NCBI RefSeq assembly: GCF_020921035.1
Contig: NC_063156.1
Span: 558,001 to 622,000 of the forward strand
DNA: 64,000 bases
Reading direction: 5' to 3'
DNA from: Rhodamnia argentea
Lineage: Eukaryota > Streptophyta > Magnoliopsida > Myrtales > Myrtaceae
Below, piece by piece: positions 37,143 through 50,067 of this stretch. The stretch's first letter is position 1. Every line of letters starts with the position of its first letter. The position numbers were made by a program, and so were the translations under genes. Below the pieces are notes generated by a model, which was not told the DNA's origin, made no database searches, and saw nothing but the letters and a program-made list of their open reading frames with translations.

Positions 37143-40100
37143 ATGGAGGAGAGAGAGGAAACAAGTTCCGAATTTGAGGGAGAGGAAGGTGCAGAGAGCT
37201 TCAGAATTGAACCAAGAACTGGAAATGCTAACCAAATTGATGGGCCGGCAATGTTGGTCAATCTACCGGCTGCGACTGCGCCACCGACGAGCATAGCAGT
37301 GCCTGGCATGAAAGTCTCGAAAAAGAGAGGGAGGCCGCGGAAGCATGGTCACGATGGAGTGGCATTGTCGCCAATGCCGATTTCGGCTTCGATTCCCTTG
37401 AATGATGGAGTTCCGGCATGGGAAAGAGGCAAAGGGACATCAGTGGACGCGATACTGAAGAAGCATAAGGTTGAGTATGAAAGTCCAGGTACAAAGTTTG
37501 AGCTTCAGTCTGCACGTAGACGTTTCGATTTGCAAAGTTAGTTAATCCTGTCATTGAGAAAAAACATTAGAACCTTTAAGCTGTTATTGTAGTAGAGTTT
37601 AACAAGAGAAACGCCTCACTGATTTGCAAAGATCAGAGAAGTCAATTTTCTCTGAGGCACAGTATAACTTAGATTTAATTGAGCTAATTGGTGCTGTAGT
37701 AGAGTTTAACAAGAGAAACGCCTCACTGATTTTTAAAGATCAGAGAAGTCAATTTTCTCTGAGGCACAGTATAACTTAGATTTAATTGAGCTAATTGGTG
37801 CTGCTCACCCTCTTGTCTCAAGTCTGATGATCGGTTGCTTTTTTGTCTGTCTATTTGTAATTTTCAAGATATGTTTGTATTTTGCAGCAAAGAGGGTTGC
37901 ATACTTTGTTGATGCCAATTTCACGCCTCATGTGCTTGTTGTCAGCCCCGGTGAGGTATGTAGCATAATTTAAAGATGAAAGCTAATTCTTATTACGTAT
38001 ATGGGGCTGCAGTACATGTATCCAACCATCGTTCATGTAGTAATGTATTCATTGACACATAGTGTGGTTGAACTGAGGTTCTGTATTCATTGACATTAAC
38101 TCAGGTTTACTGTGTCAAAGGAAAGGTTTCTGGTAGGTTCTCTAGGTCTAATTATTAAATGAAGTTAATTCAATGGTACAGAAGCCTTCATACATTGGAT
38201 TAGACATGATTGGACAATTGCTGGACTTTCTACTGTTGTCTTAAATTATTTTAAGTGTGCTCACATATAAAAGTTCATATATGCTACTTGGTTTACAGTC
38301 TTTGCTTGCCCAGTTTAGGATTATTATTCTGATTGAACTGTTCCTAGGATATATTCACTTGAATAGGCCTTGCAATTAGCAATTTCTGTCAGTAACAGAT
38401 TCCTTTTGACGAAACATATCATGAGATTCATACATCTGGGAGATATTTTTGCAGTAATGATGTCTCGTATGATTGGCTGTGCTGAATTAACTGACCGAAA
38501 AAATGGTGATGTGCGATTGCAGTATGTTACGTATGTGTTCCTGGTTTGAACATTGTGGCACAAAATTGACTATTGTGGGTGTTCTGTATCGCTACCTTTC
38601 ACTTGAGTTTGCAGGATGTCATGATGAAGGTTATGTCATTCTCTCGACAAGGATCTCGAGCTATTTGTATTCTCTCTGCAAACGGTACAATTTCCAATGT
38701 GTCACTTTGTCAGCCTACTTCTTGTGGGGGTACTTTAACATACGAGGTATGGTCACATATTTTGTACTCTAGAAATACATGATTGGTTAGAGTGACATTT
38801 TTGGAAGTAGTAGTCAGATGCCACTATCTATACAGCTTGAGTCTGCTGAGCTTATTCACATGGTATTTGTATATGTCAGATCAATTAAAACACGAGAAAA
38901 TTGAGAGAAATAGATGGAGAAAGAAATATCAGTGATCTTACGGGGGAAAGACTGATGATGTTGTCGTACTAGAAGGGGGAAGTGGACAGGTAGTACTTAT
39001 TTTATGCCAGCCTTTGCTCCTGGAACACGAGGGCTCCGATGGTAGCAATTGAGAATAGTAACCATCCATCTATGCTTTTCGGTAATGTAGATAGTTAATC
39101 GACTCTTGTACTTTGACCAGGTACCAATAGTTGGCAGTTTCTGAATATAGCTTCTCTTGACATGGTATCACTCTCGACCTTGAAAAGTTTGTTACTGGAT
39201 GTGGTATTGCTGTAAATGGCATGAGTTGTTGGTTGTAAAATTGGCGGTTGCTGTCATGGGCTTTTGGTCTACTTTTCATTGTGTCTTTGGAGGCATATGC
39301 AAGTTTCTTAGTTGAGATGATCATTTTCATGGAAATCTGCATGGAGAGATGTAAAAAAGTTGATTTGCCCAAGGAGCTAGTTCTCAACTAAGAGGCTGAA
39401 CCCTGACATATATGATTTCTTTTCGTTTGCCCTTCCTCTTGGACCACTGGCATGTGCATTTTGACTCTTCCCATTGTTGATATGCTTGTTAACTTGTTTC
39501 TGCTTTTTAACATCATTTTTCTGTCACTGTTGTCCTGATTCTTACAAAAAGAGTTAGATCTAGCATGATGTTTAGCCTCTACCTCTCTTTCTCTTTCTAG
39601 GGTTGCTTCGAAATTCTTTCCCTGTCTGGATCATTTGCGCCTATCATGAATGGGGGAACAATCAGCAGATCTGGCGGGATGAGCGTCTCTTTGTCAGGCC
39701 CGGATGGTCGTGTTATTGGGGGAGGGCTAGCTGGTCTATTGGTGGCTGCTGGCCCTGTGCAGGTAAGATCCCAGCCCGTCAGAATTGAAGCCTTCTTTCG
39801 AGCATTCAGATTGATGCCACCTTCCCTATTGTTTTCTCATTATGCCAAAGGGAAATGAATTTAAAGTTATTTACTTGAACATCTTCCGGCGTGCACCATG
39901 TTCAATCCTTATGCTTTGCCTTAACATTCTATTCTGCATTTCAGGTGATAGTGGGAAGTTTCTTACCAGGTCATCAGATGGAACAGAAGCCAAAGAGGCA
40001 AAAACTTGAGCCCGTGTCGAATGGAGTTGTTACTGTTTCCCACGCCACCTGTGATGAAGAGCCATTGGGTGCTTATGGTGGAGTTAAGACAATTGTTACA

Positions 40101-40166
40101 TCATGGTCTTCCTTCGATGAAGAGAATATTAATCCTGTCAATAACTTGATGAGTTTTGCTGTTTGA
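37143..40166 (+). CDS. AT-hook motif nuclear-localized (AHL) protein
   Basis: Chromatin protein that binds AT-rich DNA through an AT-hook and oligomerises through a PPC/DUF296 domain. Coding exons 37143-37488, 37888-37955, 38615-38746, 39601-39762 and 39945-40166 give 309 aa. The AT-hook is KKRGRPRKHG (about 60-69). The PPC domain runs from about FTPHVLVV (127) through ANGTISNVSL and GGTLTYEGCFEILSLSGSF to GPVQVIVGSF. The N-terminus is acidic (MEEREETSS), and a basic KPKRQK follows PPC. Having introns, it belongs to the clade B AHLs; gene order suggests AHL4. Only one canonical AT-hook is visible, and the linker before PPC is shorter than in many type II members. The start is the first ATG of the frame. 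Confidence 0.92.
37589..37802. repeat. Near-perfect 107-bp tandem duplication in AHL intron 1
   Basis: Copy 1 is 37589-37695 and copy 2 is 37696-37802. The units abut without a spacer and differ only at GATTTGCAAAG versus GATTTTTAAAG. The near identity points to a recent duplication. Confidence 0.95.
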
Positions 40167-41033
40167 CAGTAAAATATCTTTTTTCTTAATAAAATGTCTT
40201 TCTCTACTAAAGAACCTACCGGCTTTAGTTAATCGGATTTGAGGATTCTAATCGCATTGATGTGTTGTATCCGATTCCTTGCATCCCTATGAATAAAACT
40301 GCTCAGGATTTTTCTTTTTCGGTCATAAAACTGCTTAAGATTTGTTAGAACTTAACCTATGCTGACACTGATAGGGACGCCCCACCCATCCCTAATTGTG
40401 TTTTCCTTTTGTTTTTTGGTCGAATCCCTAATTGTGGTTCACAGTGTTGGAAAGTAGCAGTTTTCTTTTCCCCCCCAAAAGCGCAGAAGCTTTATTGCTA
40501 ATTTCCCACCGGACATATCAATCTTTAGTAGGAAAATAGAAAGAATCATCAGATGTCACCTCTGGCGACGTCACCATAAATTCTCTGGTTCCTAAATCTC
40601 CCGTTGCATTTAGGTTTATGGATCTTATGGTAAATGGAATGCAACCTATTGTTTAAACCACATTCACATCAATTTATTTGATCTCTCACAAACAATTGAG
40701 TTATTTGAGAAGATCAGATGGCCTACTGACAAAGATCTCCAACAAACTATGTACAAGACCAGTTTAACATTATTGTGATGAGTAAAAAGAAGACGACTCA
40801 TTTACACCCCAAAAATTCTTTAAAAAGCCGAAACACCAAAGCAACTATTGATATATAGAATGACCTTTCATTATACTACTATGTGAAATACCCTCTTCCC
40901 CCCCAAAAAAAAGAACGAAAAAAAAAGGAAAGAAAGCAAAACGAGTAGACTGCATTCAATCATGTCACCCTCAAAGGCATCACCAACAAGTTTGCTGATT
41001 ATCATGTCTCACCCACGAAGGACAGTGATTCAA
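40167..41033. other. Convergent 3' ends of AHL and HIR4
   Basis: AATAAAATG near 40188 and AATAAAAC near 40292 are possible poly(A) signals for the AHL gene. A run of A at 40904-40930 lies downstream of the HIR4 stop on its strand. No gene is visible between the two stop codons. Confidence 0.5.
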
Positions 41034-43390
41034 CTAGTTTGTGGCGCCATCGATCTTGGCACTAGCTGCTTCCATCAGGCCACTACGTATCTGGTCGCCA
41101 ATGTCCCTAACATGGCCGGGGCCGTGGGGGATAAAAACTGTGGTGTTGTTGGAAGAGTTGCCAAGATCTTTAATTGTGTCAAAGTACTGAGTGATCATGA
41201 TAAGATCCATCACCTCTTTGGAAGAGGTGCCTTCGACTTTGTGAGAGAAATTTAAGATGTTTTCTCTCAAGCCATCAGTAATAGCCTGCCTCTGCTTGGC
41301 TACACCAACTCCACCCAGATACTTGGCTTCAGCCTCAGCTTCTGCTCTCTTCACCAGTAGCACCTTTTCAGCTTCCCCCTTGTATACACTAGCAAGCTGA
41401 AGCCTCTGAGCTGCAAAGCCAAGCTTTCTCTTACAAAACAGCATTTTGGTATGTACTCAAATTTCAAGCCAGTAAAAAGAGTAACGAGAGGAAACAATTC
41501 CATGTACTGCTCGCGTAAAGGTATATTTCTACGCTGATAATGATGATGCGTGAAAATTGATTAATTAGACAAACAGAATAAAAGGTAAATACCTGCATTA
41601 ATCTCATTCATTGCTCTGCGCACAGAGGAGTCAGGTATGATATCAACCATGAGAATGTGCTCAATGCTGTAACCATATGCTCCCATCACCTGAAACAAAA
41701 TTCCCCCAAAGGTACAAAGAAAAGTGGTGGTGATGCATTTTCTTTTTTCGATCTCTCAGTGCAGTAGAAAGCAAATGATGCAGAGAAGTGTAGAAAGAGA
41801 TTTATTAAGAACACAAAAATTATCAGCAGTGAGTACTGAAGTGCCATATGATGAAGCACACATAAAATCCCAGAGATTCCTTTAAGAAAGACAACCTAAA
41901 TGGACCAGCAAACCCGGGATACATCTAAACAAGTATAACTGCTTTTTAAGTAGAATCCTTTCTATCATCTCAGAAACAAACATCCACAGCATCTGTGCCT
42001 TCCAATGCAGAACTAGTAAAACAGCATAATAATCTGATTAGACAGCAATGCCGAGACCAGTTGCTGAAAGATCACAAAGCGTACTACTCTTGGATATTTG
42101 CAATGTGCAGAGTATCTCGTTTGAAAAGAAATAACTGAGCTATCCCAGCATCCCCTAAGGTGTTCTTACGAGTGCCTCTCAAACTAATTAAATACTGTGA
42201 GGCATATAATTGCAAGAATCCACAAAAAACCTCATGCAATCATTGAGTACTGTCATACGTGATTAGTCTGGTAATAAAATCAGCCTACTACCTTCTCGAG
42301 TTCCTCCAAGACAGCTTTTGCAACCTCGCCCTTTTGTTCAAACAGCTCATCTAAGGTCATCCTTGGAACAATAGCTCGAACCACTGTATGAAATAGCAGG
42401 TGCATCAAAGGGAGAATAATAGCCATAACGAAAATTTTATTGCATTATAAGGATGGGTTGATCCCCTAGTCCATGAATAATACCATCAAAGACATAAGCC
42501 TGAATTTGCTCCCGAGGATTTTGCAGTTCATAAAATGCATCATCAGCATTCATTTTGACCACTCTGTATTGGATTGAGCATATGAGTTGCACAAAGACAT
42601 TATCCTGCAAATTCGCCATTAGCATTGTGCCAAATAAAGCCAAACAAAATTTTCCAGCATCCTACTAGGCATCTATACATGCATAGATCCTGCAGATGAC
42701 TAAATTAGCAGAAATCCATCATCCACAGTTAAGCTCAACGCCTCAATTCCTAATCTGAATTCAATTGTCAAAGCAAGAGTAAGAAGCCAAAGTTCAATAC
42801 CTGTTTTGTTTACCTGTACAGACTTAAAATTGTCTATATCAAGTGTATAAGCTACATGATAAGAACCTCGCAACATTAAAATGGGCCGTCTGTAAGCACA
42901 CAACAATATTTGCAACATAAGCAATCTCTTCTCTGCTGAAAGTAAACTAAAGGACGTGAAATGAATATTCTCATTCTTCCGAGAGTGACATCATTTCCGA
43001 AATCATCAACATATAGCTAACCTACGACATCCCGCATTTCTTATAGCAATGCAACGAATTATACAGAAAAGATTGTCATGGATGACAACATTCCACAACA
43101 AAAGGTTCCTCTTTGTTAAAGGACATCCCTCATACACAATGTGGAGTCTGGCTTCAGCTTTGATACAAACAATAAGCCAAAACACCTCGTGTGCATTTTG
43201 CTCACACCGAATGCTATTGTATCGATCACTCCTTCGCCTAAAGCTCAGAAAGTTACAACCTCATGGCATATTCAAGAACCTTCTCCAACTTGTTTACCAA
43301 GTCTTGTGGAGTTTACCATCTGATTATTTTCCTTGCCCTACTCCAACCCATCCCCCCTTCATCTCTCCTCTTCTCCCCCTCTCCCCCCCC

Positions 43391-43421
<31 letters not shown>

Positions 43422-43907
43422 TATAAATATATATCACGAAATCCGATTGCTTTAAAATGCAAAATTACTTCTTTTTTTGGGTCGGAGCAAAATTACTTAA
43501 AGAGGTGACAAAACCCTATTCCGTTCGTCATATTCCAATCAAACTTACATGGAAACGTGATTAGCCGAGACGGATACCATGGGGGGTGGAAATTCTCGAG
43601 CGAAAGCGAATGTCATCCGAAGAAGTGCAATCAAACGAGAACAAAATAGTTTATATCTAGCTACGGATTAAGGATCGGGCGCGTGCAGGTAAAAAGGAAG
43701 GGCAAGCCATACCTTCGTTTTGGTCTCGATACGGACTTCGAGAGATTGGATCCGGGTGGAGAGGACGCCGGCGAGCACCTCGCCGCCGAAAGGATTGAAG
43801 AAATGAAGGCCGGGTGGTGCCACCTTCTCGAAGCGCCCCCATCTCTCCACCACGCCGATGCTCGCTTGGTCCACGCAGGCGCACAATCCAAACCATGTAT
43901 TCCCCAT
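41034..43907 (-). CDS. HIR4: Hypersensitive-induced response protein 4 (SPFH/band 7)
   Basis: Plasma-membrane microdomain scaffold of the prohibitin/stomatin/flotillin family; HIR proteins oligomerise and take part in plant immune signalling. Coding exons on the minus strand, 5' to 3': 43907-43713, 42604-42484, 42383-42292, 41689-41593, 41410-41034; they sum to 882 nt (293 aa; the family is about 285-292). The start [14 protein letters not shown] gives a Gly2 N-myristoylation signal and nearby cysteines for palmitoylation. The SPFH core has SIQYRVV and EQIQAYVFD. The second half has [14 protein letters not shown] and [13 protein letters not shown]. Phrases such as [19 protein letters not shown] and [20 protein letters not shown] match HIR4 (At5g51570) rather than HIR1-3. 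It diverges from ICln, with 1.97 kb between start codons. Confidence 0.96.
43381..43434. repeat. Poly-A/(AT)n microsatellite in HIR4 intron 1
   Basis: A C-run is followed by about 14 A and then an (AT)n tract. Confidence 0.9.
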
Positions 43908-45876
43908 TTCTCTCTCTCTCTCTCTCTCTCTGTATCTGTGATTTTTCTCCTCTATAATTATCTCTTTTGAAGACGCGGGGCTGATCAAGTTGGGAACTTG
44001 CAAACCGAAGACGACGGCCTAAACCGTCGAGTTCCCACGAGTCCTTTTTATATTTTGTTTGGTCAACCGTAGGCCATTTTTCCTTTTTCTTGTCTACGAA
44101 GTATCTTTTCTTTTTCTTTTTCCTTTTCCTTTTTTGGTCGATTTCATGAAATTTTAATTGAAAAGATCAAACGGAAATAGGAGAGAGAGAGAGAGAGCGT
44201 TTTACTAGATTTGGCTCGAGTAAAAAATAAATAAAAATCATGGACCCCATGACAATAGCTCCCGGGATACTTTATTGTAAGCCAAATGTGAAACCCGTAG
44301 TGATTTATTTTCATCGAAATCACTTACGATTATTCATCGTAAATAAAGATTATTACCAACGGTAAGTGATGTGTAAATATATACACACACATGATTAATT
44401 ATACTTGTATGAGTGATTATGGTGCTTGGACTCTTGTCTTTGATGTAATCATCCAGCTGTTAAGTTGTTATGATAATAAAGGAAATGTGAAATTTTTCAA
44501 GCGAACTTCTTGGACACCTTATTCATCAATTATTGTATTATATTGTGTAGGTTAGTCATGGCCAATCATTGGTATCCAAGATCTCCTCCATCAAAGCACC
44601 TTCTTTTGTGGGTTCATTGCGGTTACTTTTTGAGCATGTCAAAGTGAACACTACGGAGATATCACGTGACAATTTAAGAATTTACTTTAGTCAACGAGCT
44701 AATTGAGGTGAAGTGGGTAACTGGAGAGGCGAATTTGCGAAACAAAACATTATTCAAGTTTGGGTTCCATTGTAAACTTTAAGAATGTTTGGCTTGAGTC
44801 GTTGTGCATATGCTCACCAATACTATTCCTCGTGTTTTAGATTTATTTCGGCATTTCAATCATATAAGGCTTTCTCATGTGTGTAGAGAAGGACATTTGC
44901 TCGTATTGGCTAGCGAAATTTGCTTTAGATTTTGATATGCAACATGATTCTTTCGATTTTTCCCTAGAGATTTGATTCCAGGCTACTTGGTGATTAAGTA
45001 AAAAAAATTCGCACCGTGTGATATCATTTTGAATTTTTTTTTTTTGGTCTAGAATATCATTTTGAATTAACACACTACGTTTTAGCTCCACTTTTATTAG
45101 ACAAAAATCAAATTATTGTGCTAGAAGTTTTAAATGTTTGCTTTGATCATTAATATTCCAAATTCATATTTGAATTTATTATTCAAACTATCATCAAAAT
45201 TCATCGATAAAACCAATAAATGTCATGTCAAGATGTCCATTGCAATTCAATTTGACACTGGCCACGGCAATTTATCAACAAGGGAGATCCCATATCTTAT
45301 TTGAAATCATTTTGAAACGGCACTGTTGCGTTGCCATTGTCAAGTGTCAATATGCAGAGCTAAAAAAAAAAGTAAATTAAAAGTCTTAAAACTTATCACG
45401 AAAGTACATTCGACTCTTAAAAGTTTTAAATAATGCAACTAAATTTTAAAACTTGTCACGAAAGTACATTCGAGTTTCAAAACTTTCAAAAAGAATAATC
45501 AAATCCTAAAATTTGTTATATTAATTCAATCGAGTTCTAAAATTTGTCATATTAATTTAATCAAGTCCTTTCATTAATTGCACTTTTTAAAAATTTTAAG
45601 ACTCGATTATACTTTAGTAACTAGTTTTAGGGTTTCATCATACTTTTTAAAACTTTTAGGACTTAAATACATTTTTGTGATAAATTTTAAATTTTGATTG
45701 AATATTTTGAAAGTTTCAAGATTTATTTACACATACATTAGTGCGTTTGTGAGGAAAGAAAATCCCCCAAAACCCTGAAAAAACCCTGAACACGCCAACA
45801 CAGCCGACCTCCCCGAAGAATCGGAAGCCTCGATCCACCGGATCAGAGTCTGTCGCTGGAAAAGAAGAAAGCGAGG
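43908..45876. promoter_or_regulatory. Bidirectional upstream region between HIR4 (-) and ICln (+)
   Basis: A (CT)n tract at 43909-43932 lies directly upstream of the HIR4 ATG and reads as (GA)n on its strand. A further (GA)n lies at 44179-44198. Near ICln, ACCCTGAAAAAACCCTGA at about 45772 resembles a degenerate pair of telo-boxes. The block 45370-45730 is an inverted-repeat element listed separately. No further gene is seen. Confidence 0.45.
45370..45730. mobile_element. Degenerate inverted-repeat (MITE-like) element
   Basis: Left arm units such as AAACTTATCACGAAAGTACA (45390) and AAACTTGTCACGAAAGTACA (45451) pair with right arm ATTTTTGTGATAAATTT (45671). The left-arm AAAGTTTTAAA types pair with the reverse AAACTTTTAGGACTT. 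No clear target duplication. Confidence 0.5.
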
Positions 45877-48800
45877 ATGGTTCTAGGGCTCAGACAATTT
45901 TCGCACCGTACCGGCGACGCCGCCGGAGAACCGGTTCTCGACGCCAATAATGGCGAGGAGCTCATACACGTTCAGCCCGGCGTCGCCATTGCTCTCGGCA
46001 GTCGCGCTCCTGAAGCTCCCGGCACTCTCTACATCTCCACTCAGTAACTTCTCTCTCTATGAATGATGAATTATTAAGCACGAGGGATCCGGCGAAACCG
46101 ATGAGATTTTTGTGATTGTGCAGTCAAGTTATATGGTTGAGTGATGTGGAGCGGAACAAGGGCTACGCTGTGGATTTCTTGTCCATCTCGCTTCACGCGG
46201 TTTCAAGAGACCCTGAAGCTTACCCTTCTCCTTGCATTTATGCTCAGGTTCTTCCCCCTCTCATTGATCCAAGCAATTTGATCATATGTTAGTTTGTGCT
46301 AATATTGTGTTCATTATCCATTTACCATCGAACTGTAGCTCTTGTTGATTGAACTTTGAGGATTTGTGCTCTAGTTGTTAATGTTTTGGAGTTCATGCTA
46401 AGATTATATAGTTTTGTTAGTCGTTTGTTTTCAGTTACTAATCATTTTAAGGAAGTGATTTACTATCGGAATCCTATGTAGGTGTAACACTAAAAAGAGG
46501 ATGTGGAGATCATTGCAGAGCTAGGATAGAATTTTTTAGGGGGATGTATACTTGACATGTACTCTCTCCTCTCACATAATTGTAGATTCTGAATGGGTGG
46601 TTTCCAGATCACATCTAAAGAGGAAGGCAGTATACTCCAAACGTACCCAATAATTACCAAGGAGGGAGCACCTAAGTTGTCTGATTATGGACATACGATT
46701 TACTATTGGAAATCTACTTTCCTTTGGGATGTTGGCAACTTTGTGCAATGTGCAGGCTTGTCAAGTTTTTTTCTTGACTTTTTTATGATGAGATTCTCGA
46801 CTCTAGCAAAATCTTGCTAAATCCTGCCAACACTCATATTAATCTCGTCTAAGATAACATAAAGAACTAAGGACGATGCTGCTGGCCTTATTTCAGTTTG
46901 AACTATCGAAGTATTTTTCATTTCCAATGTTTTTCTATTGGACCTTGTTTCACTTCTTTTATCGAGCATAATGATTCGAATCAAGCTTTAATGAGTTTGA
47001 ATATGCAACGCCAAGCAGTTCCACTTTCTCGGGTTCGAGAGGTGCATTGTCGGAATTGGGTTGGACTACCAAGCAGCTCTAGGTTGAGGGGTTACAGCTA
47101 TAGCCGAACACGAGGGAAAGATCATTTATACCAATACCGACAACATCATTTTATTGGGCAATGGAGATACTTCAAGCATTCCATTAGTAATGTATCGACG
47201 TTCCAACAAAAATACTTGTATGCACCAAAAACCCCAGGTTCTGCCTGGTGAATGCATTAAAAAAGGACAATTTTGTAGGATGTCTATTATCTTCTAATGA
47301 GGTTGACTTTCGGGAATTTACCTGTGTCTTCCTGGGATTACTCTTTTATTTCTCTTTTGGTCTCTTGTCCGCCTTTGGTTTTGGATTACAGCCTAGTAAA
47401 TGTGGCTGCTCTGTTGCCTCTCTTTTCTGTACTATTTCTTTTTGGTTCTGGTCTGGCACCTGTTGCATGGCTTTCTGAATAATCATTGTTTGTTCATAGA
47501 TTGAGACTGTAGCAGAAGAAGAGGGGTCTGACGGCTCAGATTCAGAATACGATGAAACTTTAGACTTATCAAAGGTTAAAGAGATGAGGCTTGTTCCTTC
47601 AGACCCGACCCAATGTATGTATCGAATAAGTATACTTCCATCCATGCATCATGCTCAACTGTAAACTTACTGTGATGAGCTCTAATAGTCGGCATTTTTC
47701 TTTTTCTGGTAGTGGACACTTTGTTTGAGGTATTCTGTGAGTGTGCTGAGCTGAATCCTGAGCCCTCAGAAGGTGAGTGTAGTTCCTCATGACCAGAACT
47801 TGTTTCTGTATGCAACTGTAGTGGTTATTTCCATCTTTGGTAGTTTCCCTGTCAAAAGTTAAGTGATATTTCTTCTTCTTCTTATTTTCAACAGAAGAAG
47901 GGGAAGGAGGAGGGCATGATTGGGTTTTCAGTGCTGACTCGATGGAGCGTGAGGCTGGAGGTAAGGAGACGATTTTCCTCTTGTGCCTGCTATATGGTAT
48001 GCTCAATTAGATGTTGTATATGGTCAGTGATATGTATCTGACATCATGTTTGTATTTTCAGAAGGAGAAGAACCTGATTGGCATTCCAACCCAACAACCT
48101 CAATTGGATATTCTAATGGCGAGCATGAGCTTGCTCAAAATGTGCTTGAGGTAAGCATGCAAATAACGTGCTTCAGAAATTCCAAAACAGTATTTTTTAG
48201 AAACTCAGCAATACAAGCTTTATTGCTTATTTTTCTTAAAGCTAGTTGGTTGTTTCATTTATTGCAAGAAAGATGATGTGGATAAAGAGGAGATCCACTG
48301 TCTAAAATTGTTGGGCGATCCGTCCTGGACCATTCAATATACAAACCTGTCGATCTTGTCTTTGTTAGTCTTTTCTAACTTACTCTTAATCTTCACTGAT
48401 TAATTAACGTTAGTGTTGGCAGCGCTAGCATACTGCAAAACATTAGCAAAATGGAAGATGTGTAGATGTAACATTGGCAAGACATAAGTATTCCACATCT
48501 AATTGAACTTTTACTGTGGGGTGTAAGATTCTTTGATGTTCATTTGACGCTGATCATGTTGGCTTGAGCTCTGGATTCCTTCAATTTGACTATTACCTAA
48601 AGTCCAATTCTTAAAGCCTCTGCCTTTCTGTCTTTTTCACATCCCATTTGATAGGGGGAATATATATTTGTTAGAATAAGGAGAACACTGCTTCGGGCAT
48701 GATCATTTAGTTGAAGATGTGGGCACTTAGCATTTGTTACAGATTTTTCTAAGTATTTCTGCTGAATTTACGGCCTTAGGACAGAAGATCATCATGGTCA

Positions 48801-49183
48801 CATAATACGTATATATTTGTTTCCAACAAGCAGGATTTCATTCCAGTGCATGTGCATATACGCCTTAAGCCTTTTAAATGTCCATAAATTCGATGAGTCA
48901 TGGTGGGAATACTATACTACTGAAGTTTTTTGGTATTATTAATGTGTGTGCAAGAAGAATAACTAAGAAAACAAAGAATACCTGTTCTTTCAAGGGAGGT
49001 TTACACTGTTTCCATGGACAGCCTTGTTTGGTGTAATAATCTCTCTCTTCTTAATATATAGAAAGAAACACATGCCCATGCATTGACATTTTCTTGATGG
49101 TACTGCAGCTTCAGATTCACGATCAACGTTTTGAGGATGCCGAGGAGATGGAACATCAAGAGAGCAATAGCGGACATCACTGA
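45877..49183 (+). CDS. ICLN: Chloride conductance regulatory protein ICln (pICln)
   Basis: ICln has a PH-like fold and, with PRMT5, acts as the chaperone that delivers Sm proteins for snRNP assembly. Coding exons: 45877-46043, 46124-46247, 47500-47614, 47713-47772, 47895-47960, 48062-48150, 49109-49183; 696 nt, 231 aa. The start MVLGLRQFS is followed by [19 protein letters not shown] and GTLYIS. The core [20 protein letters not shown] and the [18 protein letters not shown] stretch are as in Arabidopsis ICln (At5g62290). An acidic loop [14 protein letters not shown] precedes [20 protein letters not shown], and the C-terminus [13 protein letters not shown] is conserved. Intron 2 (46248-47499) contains a chloroplast rpoB fragment. 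Its 3' flank has been copied downstream at about 57.1-57.85 kb. Confidence 0.95.
46900..47285 (+). pseudogene. rpoB: Nuclear copy of a chloroplast rpoB fragment (NUPT)
   Basis: The plus strand reads decayed plastid rpoB. One frame has [23 protein letters not shown] and [10 protein letters not shown]. After a one-base shift near 47033 the reading continues in another frame with CIVGTGL, an in-frame stop near 47085, then [36 protein letters not shown] and TCMHQKPQV, ending at ECIKKGQ near 47270. These are consecutive, colinear parts of the plastid RNA polymerase beta subunit. The frameshift and stop show it is dead. It lies wholly inside ICln intron 2, so it does not affect the ICln protein. 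Confidence 0.9.
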
Positions 49184-50067
49184 CATCTGTCACATATTGG
49201 GCTCCAGAGTTAATCATTGTCCAGTGTATGGTTATTGTGGATGCTTATGTAGATGTAACATAGTATTTTTTGTTAATCGTATTGCTGATGGACATCGTTA
49301 ACCTTTTGCTTCTGTTTTGAGTACTTGGCTAGTCCATGCAACTTGAGTGTTGTTATCTTTTGGGTGAAAGCTAGTTGATTGTTTTGAGAATAGCGGAAGT
49401 CATTGACATTCATCGCCTATTGGGCTCCATCATATTCAGCATCTTGATGTTTTGATTTTTTTCATTTGCTTGGCTTGAAAATTCCACGTTACTTGAAGTG
49501 AACTCGACTGTGAACTTTTTTATGAGCTCTCTAATGATGAAATTCATGACTTTCTGATATTCAGTTCATAGGATGTAGGCCTTGTTTCTTCTTCGGATAA
49601 AATCCCCACTACTTCCAGAACTTTAGTTTAATTTACAATGACATTCTTGAACTTTGAATTCATTTGGTTAGGCCTTTGGAAATTTGTCAAATGTACAATA
49701 TCATTTTTTAACTTTCAATTGGTTCAATTAGGTCCATGAACTTTATTTCTGTGTAATATCATTCTCTGTTGAATAGAGTTGATCAATTGAAATGGACAGA
49801 GACTTTATTCGAACTAACATGTGTAGGAGAAAATCATACATGTGGATCTTTTATATAACATACACCCGAGACCCAAAAAAAATAATACCAAGTTCCTTTT
49901 AACATGTAGTATTCACTCTTTTTTTTTTTTATGTGGGTCCAACATGTAGTATTCACTCTTGAAAAGCGGCATAGGTTACATTTCATTTAAAAATTCGTAG
50001 ATGATAGTATTGACAAACAAACGCAGCCTATGTATCCACAAAAATTCTAGGACTTGCAATGTCATTA
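49184..50067. other. ICln 3' flank with internal and long-range repeats
   Basis: The 3' UTR is followed by AT-rich DNA. A segment near 49385-49430 (GAGAATAGCGGAAGTCATTGACATTC, then CTATTGGGCTCC) repeats the ICln stop-codon region near 49162-49205. The interval 49170-49640 matches 57150-57850 in order. Around 49620-49760 there are repeated AACTTTNAATT...TTAGG units typical of small transposon arms. No gene is seen. Confidence 0.55.

Noticed and set aside
37595-37800. Two-copy repeat considered as a CRISPR-like or satellite array
   Set aside because: Only two directly abutting units without spacers, in a plant intron; a simple tandem duplication.
46898-47251. 117-codon open frame as a possible gene
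   Set aside because: It is a mixture of two frames of decayed chloroplast rpoB and lies inside an ICln intron.
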